Of a DNA stretch of 64,000 nt, positions 35,982-45,926 are shown one piece after another. How positions within the stretch are numbered: position 1 is the first letter of the stretch; each line of letters begins with the position of its first letter. Below the pieces are notes generated by a model. That model made no database searches. It worked only from the letters and a program-made list of their open reading frames with translations, and was not told the DNA's origin. The DNA is taken from assembly GCA_907165135.1 (NCBI GenBank), contig OU015569.1:8990501-9054500 (forward strand). The letters are read 5' to 3'. Source of the DNA: Oikopleura dioica (lineage: Eukaryota; Chordata; Appendicularia; Copelata; Oikopleuridae). A program made the position numbers and the translations under genes.

Positions 35982-36428
35982 ATGAGTAATTTACTACCAG
36001 GAGCAAAATACGAAACACAATGCCATACAAACTTTAACGATCTTTTGAAGAAATCTATCAATTTTTTTCTAACTAACAAGATCATGACGAGAAAAATGAG
36101 AAATAATATATCGGTTTTATCGCAACACAAACCAAGAGGGCGCAGATTTTACAATGAAGATGATGATATCTTTGATGAAGGAAAAGCATCCATCTTCAAG
36201 TATATCGGATGCGATGAAATATGGTAAAATGAAAAACGCCTGCATAAATCAATTTGTTATAATTTTAGTGAAGGTTTTATTGCTCTTTTTTTCCTCGTGG
36301 CGACTGCAATAATGGGCGCTTCTTTACGATATTTTTCCGTTCATTCAGAAATAGCAGATCGGTTACGATGGCAAGTAGCGCTCATAACAGGACCGGATGG
36401 CGCATTAAAAAATATTTATTCAAGATGA
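35982..36428 (+). CDS. Hypothetical single-pass membrane protein
   Basis: Exons 35982-36223 and 36269-36428 (GT-AG) give 133 residues. There is a basic N-terminal half, an acidic patch (NEDDDIFDEG) and then one strong membrane segment EGFIALFFLVATAIMGASL, followed by about 35 residues ending KNIYSR. No match to a known family. It starts only about 40 bp after the preceding small gene, so the two may be co-transcribed. Confidence 0.5.
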
Positions 36429-36793
36429 AAATATTCATATCCATTATTTTCTCTTTGAAAATCATATATTCTGAGATCATCCTCTTCAGCGATTTCATTT
36501 TCGGCTTTCATCCTTGTTTTAACAAGAACGCTCTGCAGAATAAGAAAAATGAAAAGACTTCAGTGCGAAAATCATCGAAGAATATCAACTGCAATGCTTT
36601 GATATCAACTGCCGCATCTAAGCCTGTAAATTTGCCGTTAGAAACGCGCTTCGATAAATCAAATTTATTCTAGTTGTTGAGGAGTTTGTTATGTACAAAA
36701 GGTTCAGTAGAAGGAATAGATTTGTTTCAAGCATCTGTGCATTTTAGGCGATTAAAAACAATTTTGTTAAATAGCATTTCGGCGTACTTCTCA

Positions 36794-37753
36794 TCAGAGC
36801 ATCACTTCCCGATCGTGGGAAACTACTGAATCCTTTTTGCCAACGATCTGTACTTTTTGGTTTCTAATTTGCTCGACGATGGACTCGCGTTGTTCACCTG
36901 AAGTGTTTCGGGATTTTCTCGAGCTTCGAGAGCGACGACTAACGACAGTGATGTTGCCGGCAGTGTCACTATCTTCATCCTCGCTCGACTCGTCTAACTC
37001 AAAGTTCTCCCCGTTATCAGATCCTAGAAAGACCGTTATGGAAAAAAATGGATGATTCAATCTCGGAGTAAAACTCATGCTTACCCGAGTTGGTGTGTCT
37101 AGGACGCTCTACTTCTTCGTATCTCTGGAGAGAGTTGCCCTTCCTTTCCGTTGTATTGAATCGATTTACGATTTCATCTAACTTCTTTTGTCGAGTTTCA
37201 TGATCGTCAGATTCGCTTTGTCTGATGCAGTTCTTGTTTGACAAGCGGGCAGGGGGAATCGGAGCAATTTCAGATGGTGGCTAAATACACGTTAGGTTTT
37301 TCGAGCTTTCTACTTATTGTCGAACCGGCGTGTGACTAGAGGGAACGTTGACATCACTATTAACCGATTGATCTTCACTGCAATACTCTTCAGCTGATTC
37401 TCCTTCTGACTCAGTTTCAGTTTCGGATTTCAGTCTTTGAAATGGCTTCACCCGATCATTCGATGTTCGATCTTGGACTTCTTCTTCTGAGTCGGCATCG
37501 CTTGTGTTCATAACAGCTAGAGAAAAATATAATATACTTTATTTTATAAGCAGACAATTTTACCCAGAACATCAGCTAGAAGATCATCGGTATCAATCGT
37601 CGGTGGCTCGATTTCATCCTCCGAGTCTGTCTCCGAACGCCTTCTGCGGAAGATCTGAGGTCGGTTTGGACTTATGATTGTTTCCGAGTTTTTCAGGGTT
37701 TTAATTTTGAATTTCTTCTTTGGTGAAGTATCTTCGATCGCTAAATACATCAT
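36794..37753 (-). CDS. Acidic Ser/Glu-rich nuclear-type protein
   Basis: Exons (minus) about 37753-37564, 37516-37330, 37280-37086, 37023-36794. The protein has basic nuclear-localisation-like patches (PKKKFKIK, RRRR, RRSRSSRKSR) alternating with acidic Ser-rich runs (ETDSEDEIE, SDADSEEE, DESSEDEDSD), which look like casein-kinase-2 sites. No enzymatic domain. The family is unknown; replication/transcription scaffolds often look like this. The start could be either of two adjacent ATGs at 37753/37750. Confidence 0.6.
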
Positions 37754-37989
37754 AAAAATCCAGAAACGACTATTTCTCTGGCTAGGCTTCTAATTCAATA
37801 ATGCGCGTTGATTTATGGCTATAAAAGTCACTTTAGGCCAAGCATTGTGCTTTTCAGTGTTGAAAGATTTGTGGGATCAAGATCCTTGAGTCAATTTCCA
37901 AATAAGTTAATTCCAAAAGTATCGTTACATCTGCTTCAGTTTCCCGCGCCATGAGATCAATAAGGCGCCCAGGAGCTGGGTTCTGATAG

Positions 37990-37997
37990 TATTTAAA
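37990..37997 (+). promoter_or_regulatory. TATA-like box of secreted peptide A
   Basis: TATTTAAA about 54 bp before the ATG at 38051. The 5' leader in between ends in an AT-rich run, matching the layout of the related gene at 40924-41121. Confidence 0.45.
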
Positions 37998-38050
37998 GAA
38001 ACCACCCGGGCAGACTTCAGATCAATTCAGGTTTAAATCAAAAATCTAAA

Positions 38051-38266
38051 ATGAAAATTGTCTGCATCCTCCTAGCCGTTTTCTTTCTTCTCAGCCCAGC
38101 AACAGCAGCCACGGCGTCAAAATACCACCGTCTTGCAAAACTTAGCAGATGCTTCAAGCGGATCAAAAACCCAGCTCCTGTGAAGGACTACGTCAAAAAA
38201 CAAATATCAAGTTACAATAACGAGCGAAAGGCAAGATTGGCCTACTTGCTCAAGTTCTTAAAATGA
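38051..38266 (+). CDS. Small secreted basic peptide A
   Basis: Intronless, 71 residues: a signal peptide (MKIVCILLAVFFLLSPATA), then a 52-residue basic mature part beginning ATASKYHRLAKLSRC and ending AYLLKFLK, rich in Lys/Arg with hydrophobic spacing. Poly(A) signal AATAAA at about 38349. It shares the TAS-x-YH start, the central [MF]KR[VI]K and the terminal N-x-R-[RK]...A-x-[FL]-L pattern with the peptide at 40924-41121. A cationic amphipathic secreted peptide: antimicrobial-type or signalling roles are both guesses. Confidence 0.7.
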   Translation: MKIVCILLAVFFLLSPATAATASKYHRLAKLSRCFKRIKNPAPVKDYVKKQISSYNNERKARLAYLLKFLK

Positions 38267-40009
38267 ATTTCACCTGTAACAATTTTAACTTGCTGTCAGT
38301 CCTTTTTTTATTCATGTAATTGTCCCGATAATTCATGTTCAATGTCTCAATAAACACGAAAATGACAAACATATTGTTGAAAAATGCTTAAAACCGAATC
38401 GACATAAGCTGATTTAGGATCAAAAAAGCTGAGGGATTAAATCATGATGGAATACATTAGCTCAGTTTCCGCCGGAAGCTTTCCGGAGATAAATCCATAC
38501 CTTTCAATATTTCCGGCTTGGCATTATCCTTCCAGGATTTGTCGGAGTTAAGAAAGCCGGTCTCGCCAAATGACTCGCCACTAAATATACACATGTCTTT
38601 GTCGTCTGGAAACATCATTATAACAACGAAAACAAATCAAAAAGTCGACTTACTTCAAGCCAACATGAGCGAGATGCCGGAAGTCGTTTCTAGGAGTTGA
38701 AATTTCCAACTTAGTCACAGTATTTTCTTGAGGAGTCTTTCCAGTCCTAAATACTCGATGAGATTCAGCAATTAAACACATTTTCTTTGAAACCTTTGAA
38801 GAGTGTCCCTAAACGATTTAGTTCGCTCTCTTGTCCAGTGTATGGTTTTTTGGAAGGGATTGTCACGCGGACTACTTCCTTTACTTCCCTTTTTATGACT
38901 TTCGCGGGGTCTACTTAGAGTGGCCAAAGCATGATATTATTTTTTTTATAAATTCGAAGGTACTCCAACTCGTTTATTAAAAAATATAATTAAAAAAAAT
39001 CCATGAAAAGAACATATTTTGGGGGAAAATAGACCGACCCTGTGGACTTCATTATTGACACTTTGGTGTTCCATTATCGGCTCTTTCAAAAAATCAAAAT
39101 CTTCTCTTTTGTTATCTGTTTTACAAGTGTTTTATGTTGTACTTGGCGGGGTAAAAAAGTGTGGCGACACTTGTTGTTTTTCGCCGAGGCCGCGAAGAAT
39201 CATAACTCATTTACGATTTTGCCTCGCGAACTCAGCATAGTAGTAAATTTTTAGTAGCTAAATAGGTTTTCACGTTTATGATCTCCGGCATTTCAAGGTT
39301 TCAATGGACTTTTTCGGCACGCGAATACTTACTCTAGCATTTCTCCTCAGGCTCGCTCTTTATTCTATCAACTCAATAACGCTCGTTTAGAAATGATATC
39401 AAATCGCTCGTAATAATAGAACTATAAAAATTTATTGGAAATAAAACTCGAAATATGAGGCCAAAAGACATTCATCAAAAGCTTACTCACAGTTTGAAAA
39501 CAGCGCTTATTCATGTCTTTTTATAAATGCTGTTTTTTTAATTGCTGAATCGACCCCACAAAATATTATTCGCAATGTGCAGGGGATGGTCATCGAAGTA
39601 GCTAGAGATATTTTTTTTTATATATTTTTACATGCGATCAAGTATTTGGCTGGCAAAGAAACGACGAAGTTCAATCGCTCAAGAATGTTAACAAGTGACG
39701 AAAAGTGCTGTGATGCCTGATTTTATGACGTTGACGAAATAATAAAGATTCCAGTAGAATGTTAAACACATGGACGTTCCCCCTATCGACATCAAGGATG
39801 CTCGATATAAAATTGGAAATCTGAGCATGTTAATTTTATCACATAGCCCGGAAATCTGGGACTAGCAAGAATCATTTTATCATTCGATGGTGATTCTACA
39901 GATGAAATGATTGTCGACCGTATTCATAAACTGAGACTCACAAAAAAATCTACATTTAGATGTGCTGAATGAGTGCTAGTTTTCGGTGATAAAGTTTACC
40001 TTTGCATCT
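38267..40009. other. Intergenic, 1.7 kb
   Basis: Contains the peptide A 3' end and otherwise AT-rich DNA. Open frames are short and lack exon support. No repeat or RNA gene recognised. Confidence 0.5.
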
Positions 40010-40512
40010 TTATCTCTTGTTTCTGTCTGGAGCGCGTTTCCTCGCTGGCCCGCTGCTGATTTTGGCTTTTCTAAATAATCGCTGAAATGGAAAGATCTTT
40101 CTTTCTAAGCAACGCTACATCGAACATTTTCTTATAAGACATGAAAAGCAAAAGTTATACTCACGCCGTTGATTGGGAGTCTTCTCGGATCCAACTGTGG
40201 CGTGCTTTCCATAAGAAGTTCTATCAGTTTTTCACTTTCACTTCTTCTCTGTCTGCATAACCCCATGAGAAAAAAAAAGGATTTCTCTCAATTGAAATTA
40301 ACAAAAATAGAAACTCAGAGAGTTGATTAGGACACTTATTCACTGTTCTGATTCTTGCGCTTATTTTCTCATCTGCGGTTTCGACAAGAAAGAAAAGATA
40401 TGTTAAGAACTTTCCCAAACTGATTTTCTCTAATTGGCGATTTTCTTTGTTGATTTTCCTCCCTCCGTCCTCGCTGAGAGAGAAGCCGAATCTCTGTCGA
40501 ATTCTTCTTCAT
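40010..40512 (-). CDS. Small basic hypothetical protein
   Basis: Read from exons at about 40512-40410, 40380-40350, 40247-40173 and 40105-40010 (minus). It starts MKKNSTEIRLLSQRGRREEN, continues EKISARIRT, SEKLIELLMESTPQLDPRRLPING and ends GPARKRAPDRNKR, about 90 residues, strongly basic. The first intron only keeps frame as GG-AG. No family recognised. Splicing is inferred from frame alone, so the model is tentative. Confidence 0.42.
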
Positions 40513-40923
40513 TTTTTCGCGTGATTTTTGACGAAAAAGAGACATCACTCGCGGTAAAAACTATATATATTCTCTATTGAGATTAATGCTTCTTAATGGG
40601 ATTTACACGCTCTCTTTTCCTATAACTCTCGTAGAAATATCCGGGATTATATCCCTTTTCCTAACGCTGAACGTTTCTCGTTGTTTCTTTTTGAATATTT
40701 TTGCAATTAAAAATGCGTCTTTTGAGGGGAGTGTTGGCGGTGCGAAGTAATCAAAGCAGTCAAACCATCATCATTCCCACACATGCCATCGTTTTATCAC
40801 CCTTGCTCGAGCCTTTTGCGTTTTATGCATTTCCAGGGGCCATTATTCATTAGAAGCGCATCAAAAGGAATTTCTCAGAGTGCTGCAATCAACGAGCAAA
40901 GAGTTTTTAGAAGATTGATTTAT

Positions 40924-41121
40924 TTATAATTGGATGTTTAGAAATTCGGCGATTCGTCGTCGGTTTTCAATCAGGCGAGCAAGTTGATTGTCGTCAAGCA
41001 CAACCTTGACTCGCTTCATGTTGCGGTAGGATCTGGATCGGATGGACTTCAAGTGGTATTGGGATGCAGTGTAAGCTTGGACGGCAGAGAAAAGAACGGA
41101 GATGATTAGGAGTAGATTCAT
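40924..41121 (-). CDS. Small secreted basic peptide B
   Basis: Intronless, 65 residues: signal peptide MNLLLIISVLFSAVQA, mature part YTASQYHLKSIRSRSYRNMK... ending RRRIAEFLNIQL. Related to the peptide at 38051-38266 by the TAS-x-YH start, MKRVK centre, basic composition, intronless structure, TATA box and AT-rich leader. The two lie 2.7 kb apart on opposite strands. Function unknown. Confidence 0.7.
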   Translation of the reverse strand: MNLLLIISVLFSAVQAYTASQYHLKSIRSRSYRNMKRVKVVLDDNQLARLIENRRRIAEFLNIQL

Positions 41122-41765
41122 GTTTATTTAATTTATGATTTAAATTATGATTTTATTGTTGTACGCTCTTCTTTCATTTTGATCTGGTTTTATATTCCCA
41201 GAGAGAGAGCACTGGATCATTATAATTTGTTCCTCGATCTGTTGGTGCCCTCACATTTGGCGAGAATCGCAAAATAAGCTTGCGCTCTACTGACATAAGC
41301 TCACATGATATTGACTTTGACGGTTAAAATCTATCTTCTGAACCCTACATTCACCATGACTCCACTACGCATATAAAACGACTACATACTGTAACAGTAC
41401 ATGGAATCGACAGGAAATCAATTCGTCGTATTTATTCATTTATTTACTCAAATTAGTCTTAGATCACCTTTCAAAGTAAGTTTTAGTTTGTTGTCTCTTT
41501 TCAAAAAAACTATTTATGTGAAAGCATGTGAGTTGTATTTTGTGTCCAAAGTGCTTTTTGGAAGTGTCTGCGTTCGAAATGAGTTCGAAGGTCGCCTCCT
41601 CCTATAAAACGGCGCCGCTCGAATAGGAACTTGAAAGATTTACTTTCTATCATAAAATCGAACGAATTACTCGCGAAAGTAAATTTGCGAACGAGTCAAG
41701 TGTTCTCGCCTGAAAATACCCTCCAAGCGTTCGAAGTGGCGATATTATCGACTTTCTTGTAGGAG
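41122..41765. other. Divergent intergenic region
   Basis: About 640 bp between divergently transcribed genes (peptide B on - and aminopeptidase P on +), so it should hold both promoters. Besides the TATA box at 41188-41194, nothing distinct. Confidence 0.55.
41188..41194 (-). promoter_or_regulatory. TATA box of secreted peptide B
   Basis: TATAAAA on the minus strand, 67 bp before the ATG at 41121, followed by an AT-rich leader ending TAAATAAAC-ATG. Confidence 0.5.
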
Positions 41766-44159
41766 ATGATTTTAATCCCGCTTCTTTCGGTGATTATTGA
41801 GGGAAAGAGAACATGTCAGGGAACAGACACGCTTGCAAAAATACGAGAGCAGATGAACACAAGAGGATATGGTAAGCGCGAGCGATGATATTCTCAGTTT
41901 TACGACAATAGATATCTCTTGCATAAATTATTTCTGCTGGGAGAATCTGATCTCAAATTAATCAGAGATAGAAAAGCTGTTTTCTGTTTGTCAGTATTTA
42001 CGTCACTACTCCAGCAAAATATATATTCCTTCGTTAAGATGGCTACATTGTCCCCTCAGAAGATCATCACCTAAATGAGTACGTTGCTCCCGAATACCGT
42101 CGACGCGGTTTCATGACTGGGCTGAGCGGAAGTGCGGGAACGGCAGTGGTCACTGCCACTTCAGCTGCTGTCGTCACGGACTCACGCTACTGTATTGCAG
42201 CTGAAAAGGAAGTATACTGCGATTGGGAGATTATTTGTCCAGGGAGCTCCTCTAACGCAAGAAAATGGCTGTCTGATAATCTTCAAAGAAAAGACAAGGT
42301 GGGAGCAGACCCTTTTCTGTTCACAGAATCCAGCTGGAATGCATATAAAAACCATCTCGACGATTATGAAATAGACCTTGTGGAAGACCAAGATAATATC
42401 GTCGACAAAATTTGGAACGACCGACCAACACCATCGGATGAGCCACTAACTATTCAATCCGATGAAATCTCTGGAGCGTCAGTCAACAAGAAAATATCTG
42501 ATATTACAGACATGCTCGAAACGATGGGAAGAGACAATCTTTTCGTCACACGATTAGGAACGAGCTCGAAATAAATTCGCTGCGAGATTGCTGATTCATG
42601 ACTAGTCTTACTTTTCGTGTAATTGTATACTGTTATTTCGATTCTCGCGGTAGATTCTATAGCTTGGCTGCTCAACCTCAGGGGAGATGATGTTCCTTAC
42701 ACGCCCGTTTTCTTTAGCTATTTTCTGTTGGAAAAGAAAAACGGTAGCTGGGAAAGAAGACTGTTTGTGCGAAACAATAAAAAATTTACTCAACCCATCA
42801 TGAAACATTTGGGAGCCGCAAATGTCATGGTTGAAGAGTACAACCATGCGAATGATGCGATTCTTACACTCCAGGTTCGACCGTCGTAATCAAACAATAC
42901 TTATGCTCAGACATTTAGGGTCCATCACTTTTTCCGGGGACAGGAACTACATGGGGGATGCTGAGTATTGCGAAGAAAGCTGCAAATATTGCACTATACT
43001 CATCCACTAATGATCGATGCCCAATTGAGTACACAAAATCAATCAAAAATCCTACAGAAATTGCTAATTTCCGAAAATACTTGAAAATTGACTCGATTGC
43101 CCTCGCCAAAGTTCTATCCAAAGTGGAAGAGCTTATGGAGGATCCATCTGGAGATTTAACCGAATATGGTGTCGCTGAGATGCTGATGGAAACCCGGCAA
43201 AACTTGTCAAGGTGTGTAGACCTATCGCCATAGTTATCCATATAAACATTCCAGCGATTATCGTGGAGAGGCATTTGGAGCGATTTCTGCCATCGGAGAA
43301 AATGCCGCAGACCCACATTACGATCCGCCCGTTGAGAATTCATCCCCACTCCGTAGAGATACGACGTTCCTCCTCGACCAAGGTGGACAATACATTGGTG
43401 CTACATGCGATGTAACAAGGACCCTATTCTTCGGTGAGCCACCTCAAGAAGTCAAAGACAGCTACACTCGTGTCCTCCAGGGAAGAGTTACAAAATGATA
43501 ATGTTGTATCAGAGTAATCAAACATTACCCTACAATACCAAGTACAACTCACACAAGGGAAATCTCGCAATGTCTCGTGGTATTTATCCACGAGGAACTC
43601 CTGGATACCAGATGGAGCCTTTCGCTAGGCAGGCTCTTTACAAAGATCACAAAAACTACGGACACGGAACTGGGCATGGTCTTGGTTACTATTTGCTAGT
43701 CCACGAAGCCCCGAACGGTATCGGTGGCGGACCTTCTACCTACAATTATGCGGGGTTCGAGCCGGGAATGCTCACTAGCAACGAGCCAGGCTACTACAAA
43801 AAGAATGACTACGGAATTCGAATTGAAGATGACGAGCTGGTCCTCGATGATGGAGACGATTACATAAGTAAATCAAAGGACAATTAGGCAGACAATTGAT
43901 TTACTACCTAGGATTCGAAAAACTAAACTACGTCCCTTATGAGCGTTCCCTCATAAACGAAGACCTCCTTTCTGTAGAAGACAAGCTTCAAATAGACGAA
44001 TATCATGCAAAATGTGCAGATCTCGCACTTGAATATAAAGAGGATCATCCCGACGCAGCTGCTTGGATTCTAGCTCGGACTGAGCCTCTTCTTCAGCAGT
44101 CTTCAGCGATTCATTCATTCACTTCAATCTTCCTTTTTGCCCTTTGCTTTCTTTTTTAA
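41766..44159 (+). CDS. xpnpep2: Xaa-Pro aminopeptidase, XPNPEP2-like (membrane-anchored)
   Basis: M24-family metallopeptidase removing N-terminal residues before proline. Short hydrophobic start (MILIPLLSVII), creatinase N-terminal domain (TGLSGSAGTAVVT, VTDSRY, AWLLNLRG) and catalytic domain with metal ligands in LLDQGGQY, CDVTRT, YGHGTGHGLG, NEPGYY and GIRIEDDEL. The C-terminus ends in a hydrophobic run (FTSIFLFALCFLF), as in GPI-anchored XPNPEP2. Exons: 41766-41871, 42039-42557, 42654-42874, 42919-43211, 43255-43480, 43558-43867, 43912-44159. Intron 42558-42653 is GA-AG and 43481-43557 is GG-AG; both restore gapless family alignment. The ATG follows a TTGTAG acceptor-like site by three bases. 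Poly(A) signal near 44167. Confidence 0.93.
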
Positions 44160-44527
44160 CGTGGGAAAATAAACAGACACTCTTCAGAAAAACACTAATC
44201 TTGTTGATGAATAAGGCAGTTGGAGGAATATATTTTCATCTGTTTGCGCGTGATGTCCATTGTCGCTCAATATCTCGCTCTCGCTTTCTCCTCTCTTCCT
44301 CCCGCATTTCATGGTCGTGGATGTCCTGAATCGCATTTGTAACAGAAAAATATGGAAACTCCCCTTGAGAGGAAGACTGTTTTCCGGAGAAAAAGATGAA
44401 ATTCTTTCATACGGAAAATCAAGGAGTATTTGATCTCATGCTTTATTTTTCCGAAGAAAATTTCCCACATCTGTTTGAGAGAGAGAACGAGAGAGATATC
44501 CAAAACCATACTTGTAGTATCTTCTAC
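44160..44527. other. Convergent 3' region
   Basis: About 370 bp between the aminopeptidase and DNAJC17 ends. Contains an AATAAA for the former; nothing else supported. Confidence 0.5.
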
Positions 44528-45494
44528 TACCATACCTTGTAGTATCCCCTATCGTATTTGGTCTTTTCTTTCTTCTTCTTTTTCTTTTTCGGCTCGACGA
44601 TAACGCATTCATCTTCGGAGTCTTCAATATGTTTCAATAGGTCTCTCGCTACTTTGGGCATTTCACTTATCCATGTAACTCTAAATGTGCAATTTGAAAC
44701 AGGATATCCTGTCCACTATAGTGGATTGATGTACTTGCTTGATTGCGGATGGCTTCATTTCGTAGCACTTTTGATGGGCAGAAAGAGCTTCTTCGTCGTT
44801 GACAAAATGCGCGATGACGGAGCCATTTGCACAGTTGATAGCTCCACTCTCCTCGACCATAAACGCGTTTAAGCTTCTTTTCAAGTGTTTTGTTGTAAAC
44901 TTGGAGCGGTTTGTATTCCAGTTCAGTTTTAATCTGATCAGCCCACTGTTGCTACCAGCGGAAGGTGCTTGCGTCCCAGAGCTGGCTCCTGAAGGCTGAA
45001 TTCAGTGAATGCTCTGTAAAAATGCAAATCACATTTTATTATAATTCTGACTAAAGATCCTCCCAAGCTTCGACAATAAATTTTCTCCGTGCTCACCTTT
45101 TCGGAAAAGCGCGATGCCCGCTTTCTGCCCTCCTTCTTCTTCTCTTCATATTCTTTCCTGAGTTTCTCCGATCTCCCAGTGTCTTGATCAACTTTGACTC
45201 CTTTATCGCCCTCAGCGAGGAAGTCGAAGGCTTCTTTTAGTTTGATGAAAAGCTCGTGAGCTTCTGCAGAAGGGTTTCTATCAGGATGACAATCTCGAGC
45301 TTTCAAACGATACGCCTTTTTAATTTCTTCTTTTGTCGCATTTACAGGAACTCCGAGAACTAAAAAGAATTCCCTGTTGAAAATTTCATGAATACTCAAA
45401 AATATTTCAAAATTATATAATGTTTGATTAAAACAAACTGCTGTAAATGCTTGCGTTCTCTCTTACGTTTGAAATGGTGAAGCCCCTCCACCAT
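44528..45494 (-). CDS. dnajc17: DnaJ/RRM protein DNAJC17
   Basis: J-domain protein of the spliceosome-associated DNAJC17 family: J domain [20 protein letters not shown]...[15 protein letters not shown] with the HPD motif, a charged linker, a short RRM-like region (LKLNWNT..., [18 protein letters not shown]) and a Lys-rich tail. Exons (minus): a probable first exon 45494-45467 (MVEGLHHFK), 45373 onward, then 44738/44680 around a GC-AG intron with the typical GCAAGT donor. The first exon joins one base out of frame, so either it is wrong or a base is missing. The GC-AG intron gives [12 protein letters not shown], matching the family's KISWL position. Divergent from the SAPS gene, with about 430 bp between starts. 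Confidence 0.8.
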
Positions 45495-45926
45495 TCTTCG
45501 CCAGGGGGTGTCTATTCTGGGGAGGAATTTTTCGAAGTGAAGAATTGAGGCGCTTTCGGCCAATCACGCAGCGCGTCTTTCCTTTTTCGACAAATTTGCA
45601 GCGGCGGCGACACCAAATCGGCTCCGCTCAATTTCGCCAAAGAAAGACGCCAATTCGTGGTGCACAATTTTGGTGTTTTCTTTTTCGCAAGAGAAAACAG
45701 CTCTTCCGAGCCTGCGATTGAAGAACATTTTGACATTTATCTGCACACTTAATTAGGAGCGTGTTCGAAGTACCAGCTTTTGCTTGTTAATTATTCATGA
45801 TTACTTCTAGAGAGTCTCATAAGTGGAAATTTGGGAGAAGAATTCTGCGTTTCGTTTTAGTAATTCTATCTTGAACACGAAAAGTATATTTATTTTTTGA
45901 ACGAGTGACCCCGAGAAGCCTTCATC
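45495..45926. other. Bidirectional promoter region
   Basis: About 430 bp between DNAJC17 (-) and the SAPS gene (+). The GC-rich part at 45540-45660 has overlapping open frames on the minus strand but no start context or motif. Confidence 0.5.

Noticed and set aside
36368-36673. 101-codon + strand frame after the membrane-protein gene
   Set aside because: Starts inside the last exon of that gene in another frame; low-complexity Lys/Ile composition and no splice support.
45512-45746. Overlapping minus-strand frames of 60-74 codons
   Set aside because: Sit in the bidirectional promoter region; no start context or family match.
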